From assembly GCA_021234155.1 (NCBI GenBank), contig JAJEKV010000053.1, forward strand, positions 6,044,488 to 6,108,487: a stretch of DNA of 64,000 nt. Reading direction: 5' to 3'. Below the pieces are notes generated by a model, which saw only the letters and a program-made list of their open reading frames with translations, ran no database searches and had not been told where the DNA came from. Shown here piece after piece: positions 24,501-36,100 of this stretch. Source of the stretch: Isoetes taiwanensis (lineage: Eukaryota; Streptophyta; Lycopodiopsida; Isoetales; Isoetaceae). The position numbers and the translations under genes were made by a program. The number at the start of each line of letters is the position of its first letter. The first letter of the stretch is position 1.

Positions 24501-25748
24501 GGCCATGCCACCAATTCTTGCTAGATTTGTGGAGAGAAATCTCCTTTCTCGGATATGCATGCCGAGATCTTCCGACAGATAAAGAAGATCTAGCCGTCTC
24601 CTCACACATGAAGAAGGGCAATCCGAACCCTCGAACCCCTAATTTTTAGTCCAGTATTTCTTTTTTTGTTCATCTCATTTTTGGTTCATCTGGAAAAAAT
24701 TCCGGCAAACAAAAAACCCCAAACCATAGCAAAATAATCTAAAGAAAAAATCTAAAAAGTTTTTGGGGTTGCCGGAAAAACCAAATTTAAACAATAGATA
24801 TGGACTCAATATTGCATGCATTTTGCTTTGCCTCATGCCCCTATCTAGCTTGATGCTGCAACCCCTGGTTCCTCTAGGCCTTAACATCACAATATGCTAC
24901 CCAGTTCCAACAAAGCAGAACACTCGGAATATGATATGTACCAACTCATACTATCACTGTAACTTGATCATCCAAAAGTTGTAAAATAAACAGGATGTCC
25001 AAGAAAAAAAGAACATAAACAGATTGGCATAAATGTGATGGATTTGAACCATCAAGTCACCTCTAGTTCTATTCAAATGAAGTAAAAAAGCTACTTAGTT
25101 GCCTGACATCAATAGTTATAGCATCTTGCATAGTTGTATCATGTATGGAAGCAACAGAAAAGAGCAAATAGAAATTAGTATTGAAAGCTTATCGAGACAT
25201 GCTTTTAGGAATCAATTTGAGACTAAGTAACCACAATGAAGTGAGGACTTACAAACATAAACAGAAAAGTCATTACCTGCAGAATGGCTAAGCAACAGTT
25301 TCTGGATCACAAATGCCACCATTTAAAGCAAAGATCACAGTTTCTGAGAGAGACTCACCTCATTACTAACCTTGAATTCTAACAAATGTCAATTGGATGT
25401 TAATATTGCAACAGATCAAAGGCAGCTATAACGTTGACAATTGTGGCCAATGACCTTTAAGCTATACACCACTTCAATAAAATGCCAGATGCTGCCAGTA
25501 TGCCTTTCTACGGTTGAATATATGAATACCTGGTAATACAAATGTAATTTTATATTCTTACCTCATCGCACATTTGGTTATCATGGTATCTGCTGAAAGA
25601 ATATGCAGGAAAATATGCAGATCACGCCTTGGATCTTTTTCTCTTAAAGGAACTCATAAAGATTTGAGCTTTAAATGCCCTCCACCATTCTAGACTTCAT
25701 AAAATAACCTGCAAAGCCATCTTCAGTGATGGAAAACCACCAGCCAGC
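21514..25748 (-). pseudogene. Scattered exons of an unrecognised minus-strand gene
   Basis: Several minus-strand intervals have proper acceptors and donors and protein-like content: 25709-25748 (GWWFSITEDGFA), 22794-22877 (REFKAHLEEHYNFACV), about 22642-22690, 22134-22346 (DRLTREVSHLLSIQGSLLF and a TAG next to a donor), and 21514-21611 (SAWNIQRHITKSLEV, ending TGA). The last looks like a genuine C-terminus. I do not recognise the product, and the phases between exons were not all checked. Part of the 22134-22346 exon and its 3' flank is duplicated at about 23584-23675. Either a real gene with long introns or a decaying copy. Confidence 0.4.
22049..22163. repeat. Partial duplication, also at about 23584-23675
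   Basis: A stretch beginning AAATAAATGCACCTAGC recurs near 23584 with one internal 23-bp difference, covering the 3' part of an exon-like interval. A local duplication. Confidence 0.75.
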
Positions 25749-28559
25749 CTGTTAAGAAAGAGAGAATTTGTATACAAAACAATACAAAAAGCATATAACA
25801 CATGACTTATTGCGGTGCATAAGGAGTATAAAGTAAGATTGAGAAGGATCCTAAAGTGAGCAAAATTAAACACATTGCCAAAAATGAAAATCCAAGAAAT
25901 AAAACTTTGGCACTTACTGCACAATGATGCAATTGGACAAATTGATACCTATTAATAACGTACACAATATTATCATAGTTCGCACCATGGAAAATGGTAT
26001 TTCGACTGCAGTACAGAACCTTTTTCGATATTCATCTTCTTATTGAAGTCCATAAATTCTGGACTGCATTGAATGGGAAAAAAAACGACATGTTGCAGAT
26101 AGCAGATAAAAGACATGCATGAGTAGCAGAATTGAATGTCAAAAGAGGACCTGAAAAGTAGAGATACTCATAAAATTTAAAGATATGAATAAATCTGTAG
26201 AACAAAACTGAAAATTTGACGCTTTCCAGATATGACCTCAGATCCAAAACTGAGTTTGATCCTAAAATAGGCGAAACATCACCAAGAAGCAGAATGTAAG
26301 CTTTGTTAAAGTACCAAATCATACTGGTCAAATAAGGCCCTAATCACAAATAAGTCATGACTTGACAACAAATTACCTTTCTAGAGAAGATTCCAAGTTG
26401 TCACACCACATCTCTTTGGATAAGCCTCTGCCTTGAATGCCTAAAGAAAACGACAATGATACTATGAATTCATGGTGTCACAAACTGGCATCACATCTAT
26501 ACTTGCATAGATTAGCACTATTAGAAGGATTTATCATGCGACCAAGAACCCAACCTTCAGTTTGAAGAATTGTTTGGGGTGCTTGCCCTATGTAACCATC
26601 CACAAATCAAGAATAATAATGCTGATTTGAAGCTAAAGTTGCTGATGGATAGCTTCTGTATACAAATAACCTCTATGTCTTTTCATTTGCGTGGTTGGAG
26701 TGCAAATTGATAAAACCCTGCACATAATGCACATATAAACATGTGAAGAGACTCGGATAAACACCTGCAAAAGACTGGAACTATAAATCACCTGCAAATC
26801 TAGAAAACTCCCAACTTTACTCTTTCTTTCTTGTCTATGTCGATTACGAACAAAGCTCATGCATTTTGCTGATTTGCATGTTGCAGGCCCTTGCATGCCG
26901 TTTGAAGGTAATATTTTGCTTTTTTCTATTCCTTCCAAGTGATTTAGCACTAACACAACTATCGCAGCTATATACTCTGATCTTTCACAGCCAGCCAACA
27001 TCTAAAGATGATTCAATCTCGATTTTACGGCCAATACCTTGCCATAACATTTTACAAATGATATTCCAAGTGATTTACCCCTTTTTTTCTTCTCCTTCAG
27101 CCCAAAATCTTAGTCCCTGCACAACTTGAGCATAGGTTTAAGGAAAACTGGCATCAGCAGAAATGTTAGTAGAATGACCATCCTAGATCCGGCCATGGCC
27201 GCTCCAAAACTCCACTGCAAAACCTAAACGTCACATTTAGAGGAGGGAATCGATCCCGATGAGTAGCTGAACCCAAATGGAATAATAATTAAAGGAAAAT
27301 AACGTCTCCAAAATTACCTCTGCCGGATTTTCAAATCTCTGATCACGAAATTCCGCTTTTTTGCTGGATTTTAGTGTCTACAGGCGGCCGGAAAAAAGAG
27401 GACACACCCCCAACTGCAACTGAAGATGTCAACACTCCAAATAGGGATTGTGTCAAAAGTTGTAGGGGGTTTCCATGGCAGAAGGGAGACAACTTGAACT
27501 CCATAGCCAGTGATATGATTATTTTTCCTATAGAAATGTAGGAACACTGGCAACCTAGGTTATACTGTGGCAATGGGCCCCCAATGCCTCAAGACATGCT
27601 GGAATGAGAAGAGAGTTCAATGGCTAGCCAAATGGAATATACAAGAGCACAGGGCATACATGTGTAAACAGAAAAGGATCAGCATAGCTTGAGGTAGTAC
27701 CTTGGTGCTTGCTTCCTCAGTAAGCTTTGGGATGTCAGTGCCATTGAAGAGGTCAAGACAACACATTACCAGCACCACATAAGCTCCACATTGGAAAGGG
27801 GTCCGCAATGCTACATATGTACCCATTTGCCCATGAAAAAGTGCAGTCTCATCGCTTTGGTTCGCACAAGTGCACGCCGTCTTCGAATTGAGGCATGCAA
27901 ATGGATCAGGGAGCCATGCTAATATAGGCTTTGTTAGTGCTGCCAAGTGGGAGCCATTGAAGATGAATGTCACACTCTTCAGAGCTGTCTGGCATATGGT
28001 CAAATCCGAACATATTATGTTGAGTTGGTTAGGCCCATCCAGCCAGCTGCTACATATGATATTGAGCATGGGTTTATTACAGTTGCTGGGATCATACCTT
28101 CAGGAGGTCATGGATATGCAGGCTCAGGTATGTCCCCAGGCATTCACTTAATGTGTATATATTTCATGATGTATATTTGTATAGTTTGTTACCATTCTTA
28201 TTATTGCCACAATTTTCAAAAACCCTTTGGGGCAGGGGTTTCTTAATCCAGACAGTAATACATTTGCTGCGCTCCTTTATTGACTCCCATAGGCCGATTG
28301 GTCTCCATGGACAATGAAAACCATTTAATTCAATTCAATTCAATTCAATTAGAAGACTGCATTGGCACCTTCAATTTTTCTATACAAAAATGCACATACA
28401 GAATTATTATGCAAGCAAACATGTGCAAAGCCAAAGCAGAAAACACCTCTATGTGGCCGCATATTACTTTTCTCATATAAGTTCAAAATTCTATTACAAA
28501 TACTCAGATGTGGATAGGTTGGATCCATATATCGATTTATATGATGACATTCAATAGCA
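25749..28559. other. No gene recognised; possible exons only
   Basis: This stretch holds mostly intron-like DNA. A minus-strand frame (27617-28069) ends near a donor-like CACCAAG|GTAC, and an overlapping plus-strand frame (27947-28246) also looks protein-like (TYDIEHGFITVAGIIP). I could not decide between the strands. A short AATTC microsatellite is at about 28326-28350. Confidence 0.35.
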
Positions 28560-29200
28560 CAAATAATAGGAGCACATCATTCTAGGTAGGGACTTTGATG
28601 CATATATATGAACAGAGTAATCAACAAAGTTCCTCTTCAATGATATGTTACAGTTTCATATGGCAGAAGACTTTTAGTCACCCACGTCGGACAATAGAGA
28701 CCATCTTGTCATGCGATTAAGAAGGTGGTTTCTTTACATATGCAACATCTTTGACTTGCTTATCTGCAATAGTCTCATATAGTGGCCATCCGTCTCCTTC
28801 TATCCCACTTTCAGGTTGTATGCAGTCAAACAATACGAAGCCTTTCTCGAAGGAAAGAATGTATAGTACATTGTGGAGAATCAATGGAAAATATTCTACC
28901 TCCTTGATCGTCACCCTAGAACATTTTGGAGAAGAGTACTGTAGAAACCTATGTAACCTGCGTGCAACATCTCTTCAAAACAGTGGATGAAGTACCTGAT
29001 GCAACTTTCTTCGACCCTAATGGGAACCAACACAGATGGATCCAACATTAGTTATAACAGAGACAGATGCCGCTAAAGGCTTGCAATATCTCGCAAATGG
29101 AAAGGCCTCAGACTTAGATGGCATGCAGACATAATTGTTAAAGTGGGTTGGATTACAGATTGTCCCCATCCTGGCTAGTTTGTTCAATAGGGCACTTCAA
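28560..29200 (+). pseudogene. LINE remnant: endonuclease end and reverse-transcriptase start
   Basis: Broken plus-strand frames carry fragments resembling the end of an apurinic-type endonuclease (GRDFDAY, then DNRDHLVMRL). About 450 bp later comes the pre-palm segment of a LINE reverse transcriptase (LQYLANGKASDLDGMQADII, compare the common KAPGPDGI pattern). Several stops and shifts separate them. Inferred from motif order, with no full domain. Confidence 0.4.
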
Positions 29201-29959
29201 CAGCCACATGCATACTCTGCTCAGGCACCAACACACAGTCCACTGCACTAGATCTGCCCCTTGGTTCCTCCTGCCTGTAAGTGCGCTTGTGGGAGAATGG
29301 CCACTGTGCCAGCCCATCGCAAATTACCGAGTTAAAGATACCGTAGAGCAAAAGCAACTACCTACCACCGCATGTGACCTAATTGCCACCTAATACCCAT
29401 GGCCAAGCTCCTTTAGGGTGGCGCAGCTGTAACATATTGTCAGCCAAGGGGTCAAATTTCGTGGGCCATTGCAACCCCATGCGTGTTACATTGAAGTCTC
29501 TAAGAAGTATGTCACTGCATAATTGCTTGTGTTACTGTATGTCATCATATAGATCGACATAGGGGTCCAGCCTATCTACATCCGAGTGTGTGTGATAGAA
29601 GATTTTCTTGGCATGTGGGAAGTAGCAGGCTGCCACAAAGAGAGGGCTGCCACTGCAGTTTTGCAAGCACATCCACAGGTACTGGTTGTGCATGTCTGTC
29701 TTGCATAGGAAGATTGGTTGTGCCAGGGCTGTCTGGTAATAGCAAGCAACCTTCCCCTATCCCAGCTTTCTTGTGCATTTATTGAAGACTACGTAGTGCT
29801 GGTATCCTGGCAAGTCAAGAAGCTTGTGTCTTGCATGCTCCCATGTTGCCATGAGAAAGATGAGGTCCATATCTGCGGTAACCAAGTGAGACTATCTCCT
29901 TTCTGCTATAGAAAGCCCCAACAATTCTAGGAGACAAACACAAGGATAAAATTCTTATT

Positions 29960-31500
29960 TGTTAGCAGGACTCTGCAGCTGTAGATTCAGTGGTGGCAGC
30001 AGAAGGGGGCGGTAGAAGTGGAAGCAACATGTGGCATGCGTGCAATGGAAGGTGAGGCAACCAGAGCAGGGCGTGCGGCTAGTGAAGTAGGGATATGGTC
30101 AGAAGCAGTCGGGGCCTCAACAGAAGGGCCCTGATGGTTTGCAGCATTCACAGCAGCGTTTGGCAGCCGAAAGATCTGCATCTTGCCCTGATCAGTCCTG
30201 CAACATTCCCTTGTCTGCGGACGCTCTTAACTTTGGTCAGGTCGTGCTTGCGATTTTCCTATTGTGCTGGAGTAAAATCTCAATCAATATACATGGCGAC
30301 CCCCTTCAGCTGCTTGCCCTAATGCAATATAGCTGCTTGCACTTGCACATCTGCAACCGTGAATGTGACCATCAGGTAGCAATTAGGGCACTGGGCACCA
30401 TGGAAGCTTGCCTTAACAATGCGCACCGGCATATGGAACATCATTCAGGCGAGGATCAACTTTTGGAGAGGAGCTAGTTGATGAGGTTCTCCCCTGCTTC
30501 TTCTGTTAGGCCACGTACGATCACATTATAGATTCTGCATCTGAGCTCCTGGGTCAACGACGTAGTAGATGCTATTTGCAGTCTGCGGGGTGTGAGATGT
30601 GGCCTACGCTGTGATGGTGGTAGCATGGAAACAGCTTGGCGGTGCAGCAGTTGGCAGCCCTTACTTACGTCGCGCGGGCTTTTGAATGTGTGGATTGCCA
30701 GGTCTATGCAGCGGCCTCTCCTTCCCAAAGTCGAGAGCTTATCTCTTGCTGGAATTCTTGCTGCCTTGCCAATTCATGTATGCACTACTGCAGTTGCTCG
30801 TGAGCCTCTTGCATGGAAGCCCTTGCGTTGTTGGGTGACAGCTGCACGTAGCTCCTTCACCTTTAGATCTCAAGCAGCAAAGCTATGCTCTAGTTTCTGT
30901 ACGCATGAGTCAAGTGCAGGCTTCACTACCAAGCCATTACTCATGTTTCGACTCTACTGAAGGGCTCTTAGCTATGATTGGGTCTCTTCAAATGTGGCCT
31001 AAACCCTTCGCACCATAGCAGCGGTCTCCACACCTTCCAATCGAAGACAGGAGATGGTTGCCATCATCTCCTGCTCATAACATTGCTTGTCCTGTATCAT
31101 GGCTTTTATGGTGGTGGATAGGGAGTCCATGTGGGCCTGTAGGTCAGCAAGGCCCTGATTGTCCTGCTTCCTTTCGAGTGCGCCAAGAAGATGTTGTCTT
31201 CCATCTGCTGTGTGCAGATCTCCATCTCTACAACTATTTGTTTCTCCGTAGTCAATTGGTTTCTGAGTACTTGGGGTACTGAGGACTGCATCTCTTCTAT
31301 CAGGCCTATAATTCGGGTATTGCTACTCTCAATTCTCGCCTCAAGTTGTTTCCAGACCTCCGTTAATGCTTGATGTGTCGCCGGATCTGAGCAGCAACCA
31401 ATTGCCTGCTGAACGGTCTTTGTTGATTGGGCCTTTGCTTGTGCCTCCCTTCCCATGGAAGAGGCTTTCCCTTGCTTTTGCTGTCTAGTCTGGCCCATTT
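29960..31500 (-). pseudogene. LINE ORF1-like coiled-coil/RRM protein, decayed
   Basis: The minus strand has a frame from 31498 to 31106 rich in charged residues and heptad-like Leu/Ile (VWKQLEARIESSNTRIIGLI). It is followed by decayed sequence and then a frame at 30728-30474 ending RIYNVIVRGLTEEAGENLIN. That last piece resembles the RRM start of LINE ORF1 proteins. Multiple stops and frameshifts are present. It lies opposite in strand to the LINE fragment at 28560-29200, so the two may come from different copies. Confidence 0.35.
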
Positions 31501-32678
31501 TCGTGGTGACTCGTCCACTTGTTCCTCGCAGCAGAGCTCGTCATGCGAGGGGTTGTCAAGTTGCGGGTGTGCCTGGGCATGGGACTGGGTCTGGGGTTGG
31601 GTGTGGTTTGATGGGTGTCTCCATCCAAATTGGGATCGGAGGAGATGACTATATAAGTCACCATATATACGTCGCCATGGCTGTTTGGGATTGCGGGATG
31701 AGGTCCACATAAATTAGGGCAAAGCAAAGTGTTGCTCATAGGGCCTTTGGATGTTTAGAATCTAGAAAGAGGACTTAAAAATGTCATTTGCACAACAATT
31801 TAATTTGGGCCATGGGAACCTAGTGAGAGTAGGCAAGATCTTCTCGCCAAAGGTTAAGCGGCGCCACTAGCGAAGACCCTGCCGAAAACAGGCCGGAAAG
31901 AAAAAATCGGTAGCAAATTTCAAACCCTTTTTCTCGTTGTCCTGAACATTTCTTCCCGACGAAAATTACTCCTTCCGGAAAATGGTGTAGAGACGAACGC
32001 TGTTGCACGACATCTTAGATAAAGAATTTGTTACAAAAACTGCGAATCTTTTGTACATAAATTTGAGGGAACATTGTCCTCCTGTGGTCGGCTGCAAGTT
32101 CCAACTTAAAGTAATTCAAGTTAATGGCCTGCTACATTCTACTATTAAGTCAGAAACGGAAGCAGCTGGTTCAAAATACAGAACAAAGGAATCCAGCAGT
32201 TTTGCTGAAGAGCTGAAGCTACTGTGTAAAAAGGGGAGATTGAATGCTGCAGTTCTTATTTTAGAATCTATGGAGCAGCGAAGCCTTCAAGTGGATGTTT
32301 CTTGCTATACTAGTATCTTGGTAGTATGCTCAAAAACGAAGTCCCTGTACAAAGGAAGGCAAGTCCATGCATATTTTGTCAAAGCTGGATTAAATCCAAA
32401 TATTTTGATATCAAATGTCCTTATTGACATGTATGGCAAATGCAATTGTGCAAAACAAATATTCGAGACAATGCCTGAGCGAGATGTTATTTCATGGAAT
32501 ATAATAATTTTGGGTTATGCCAGGGATGGTGATGTTAAACAAGCCATGAAGGTCTTCGGACAAATGGTAGATGATGGTTTGAAGCCGAATGGGGTGACAT
32601 ACGTTTTGAGTGCATGTGCTGGATGGTTGGAACTGTGCAAGTATGTACATAGTCAATTTGTTAATAGTGGAATTGATG

Positions 32679-32694
32679 CCCGGGGGTGTCACTT
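32679..32694 (+). repeat. Left terminal inverted repeat of the 17.5-kb element
   Basis: CCCGGGGGTGTCACTT, exactly complementary to 50133-50148. Similarity stops after 16 bp. Confidence 0.92.
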
Positions 32695-33195
32695 CTATAT
32701 ATATGGATACGCCATGTGCGTTACGAGGGTCCAAAAAAACCCCTTCGTATACGGAATTTCTCTAAGAAAACCCCATACCATACGTTTTAATGTTTCCAAC
32801 TTTTATCTATCCCATATCGTATTTATACCGCTTATTTTTTGTAATATTGATGACCCTTCTTGTATAAATACAAATTCAACTTAACACATCGCATACCCCT
32901 TATCATATAAATACGAAGATGTTAATAGAGGAGAATATATTAAAATGAGATGTTAAGAACATTTGTTCTAGTATAAGTATTTCTTAAAAAGGTACAAGGT
33001 AACACAAAAACTTTGGGAACAATCTACCAAACTCCTAGTCCCAATATGCCACTTGATATATCTTTGTAATGGAGCAATCTGAAATGCCAAAAACATACAT
33101 ACATTTCAAGTCAATTTGAAATAAATAAGGCAATATTATAACAATTTGAAAAATCAAAACTTACATCTTATATAGTGGAGGGCATAGCGCAACTC

Positions 33196-36100
33196 TATCC
33201 AAGCTTTTGCTTCCCTGCAAGATAAGTGAAATAATTAACAAATGAATTTACTTTATCAAACATGTTAAACACATACCATCTATGGTTGCGCCATTCACAA
33301 ACTTATCAAGCTGGAACCTATCATTCACATCCAACTTATATTTATCTGTCTTTGGGTCATATGTCAAACATACAAGTGAGATGATCGATTCAAGTTCAAT
33401 AACTTGATTATCGGTCAAGTCATAAGTGAACCATGTGCAACCCGGCGTCAATTTTTCATGTTCAGCATACCAAGCAAGGTTAAAATGTACATTGTATGTT
33501 GGTCTGTCACTCAAATCAATAGGTTCTCTACTCTCTTTCCATATATTACCCACTTTTCGTCTCATGCTCAGCACCCTACCTATGTACCAACCTTTATGTG
33601 TAATCCTGCTCGCACATATTTGCTTTCCTTTTCTAACTGAACGTTTTCCTTTTTTTATACTCACATCTTCTTCTGGATCTATGTCAAAGAGCACAGCACA
33701 ATCCGAACCAATTCCTATTGATGTCACTGCATTTATTTTCTTTTTGGATGACGTCAAATATGCTTGACTTTTCACCCTAGTTAATCTATCCTTAGAAAGC
33801 CAAGGATTACAATTCAATTGGCTCACCAAAGTGGATTTACAAATCTGTTTTCCATCTATATTCACTCTATAATCAATCTTCATATCATTAGGGAACTCTG
33901 TCTCATCCAACATCTCATCAAACACATGCCTTAGCTCTGATTCTGCAGCCACCTCTTCACTCTCTTCAATGTCATAATGATCATGTCCAAGTTCTATACT
34001 TGTCTCCACAATATCTGTCTCATCCCCTATATGGTTGCTCTCCAACTGTGTATAATAATCAGGATGAAAGTAATCCTCATATACCCAAGGCATGTCCCAC
34101 CAATTCCTTCCATTTTTTTTACTGCATACAATTCCAACTGCACTGCACAATTCTTGAGCAATTGAAAATCCTTCTTTTAAAGCATCCACTAACTTGGAAT
34201 TTGTGCTTATAAGCTCATAATTGGAGAGATCACAAACTATTTCTTTTCCATCCATGTCAACTTTCTTTTCTAGCTCTTGCCAAATATGTTCCTGTTTTGC
34301 ATGTGCCTTTGGGAAAAGCAACTCTGACAAACTTTGAAATTCAGCTACACGATTCAATGCACTTGAACTCTCTAGCAAATCTGCTCCGCTGTAACATCTT
34401 TCATTTCTCACCATACCTCCAATTTTGGAAAAGAAATTTTCACAAACATCAGAGCCTGTAGATTCTAATGGAACAGCAAGATGCCCAAAATTGTCTCTAA
34501 AATATGTAATCAATAGCACAACATAGTGGCATGAGATCTGAATGTCCATAAAAGTTTGCTGAACAAAATTTTTGGATATACAGTGTTGATCATGATCTAT
34601 TAGCCACAACCTCCATAACCTAACACATATATTAGTTCATGTTAATTGGGTATGTTGTTTGCTTCCTTAAAAATAACATGGAAAATGCTAAATACATATT
34701 CAAAAATACCTGAAGAAAAAAGAGACAGTTGAAGCAGCTTTAACTCGATCACGCAAACCCATGGTAGGTGATAGAAAGATGTCAATATACAGTGCCACCA
34801 CTGAAAGATATGTTTCCGTACCTAGGGTTCTCATTGGTGGGCCATTCAAACCGTTACGAAGCTTTTGTAGACACATTTGTACTTTCCTAGATGCAATGCG
34901 TTGGGCTGCTCTCCAATTCTGCCTGTCTTTTCTTTCCACATCATTCAACTCTAATCCATGTTCACCTTGACAATTATCAAAAACATGCCAGACATCATTC
35001 AAAGTTACAAGGTCATTTCCAAGGTATAGTCTCCTTGATGCATTATCCATTGGGTTTATGAGTTTTTTTCCATTATGAATGAAATCCTGATCATGCAACC
35101 CATATATGCTTCCATCTTCCCTTATACTTGCATTGAAAATCATTCCTTCCCATGGTATGGCATAGCAACAATTCTTGCCTTTATGTGATGTGTAATCTTG
35201 GATCATGCAAGCTCTACGTCTTGCATCCCCGTCAGATGCATGTCCTATTAGTGGCCCTATTATGGATCTTAGATGAACATCCCATAATCTTAATATCTCC
35301 TCCCATTGAGATCTCACATAAGTGTGGTCAAACCTATTGCAAGTCAATTGCACTACCAAAACTAGCTTTGGCAACTTCACATGTAAAGGGTTAACTATAA
35401 GCAATGACATTCTTTTCAAAAGCTTGAACAATGTTATTATAGCCTACATCACTGGAGCCAACATATACAACAAATGATGCATCGCATTTGTGGTTTTCCT
35501 TGTTACCACAAAAACCAATCAAGCAATCATCTCTAGCAAGCCAATGAATTGATTGCTTGACCACAGTCTCATCCTCGGCTACTATTACTGGTACACTGCC
35601 TTGTGACAACTGTAATTTGTGCATATATTTCATGTATGTCTTTCCAAGATGAATAAAAGTTTGTTCTTGTATGCCAAGCTTATAGACAAAACTTTTTCTT
35701 GTAGATCTTCGGGTCGTAAAAATGCTTGGACCAGCAAAATTGATGGACAAGAAATTATGCATCCTAGTGCCTCCCCATATTTTAATTGTTTCAAAAAGTG
35801 CCTTTGTAGTGTCAGTGTATCTTTTGCTCTGACCTGGCCGAATGATATTCCGTGCAATATCTGTAAGAAAAGTCCACAACCCTTGCCTCCCATCAAACTT
35901 ACCTAGACGATGAGCCTCTACTATATCATGGCAGAACTTTTGCACATCTTTACGGTTCATAGATTCTGCCAAAGTCCCATGCAAAGATCTTGCCCGCATT
36001 GAAAGTGCAAGAGCTCTTTGTTTACTGAACCATAACTCTCTCTTTAACTTCCTTACCTCCATCCTTGCCGTTCTAGCTAATTTGGCTATTTCAGTATTTG

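Noticed and set aside
27617-28246. Overlapping frames on both strands that look protein-like
   Set aside because: Composition is plausible on either strand, but no motif or complete splice structure decides between them.
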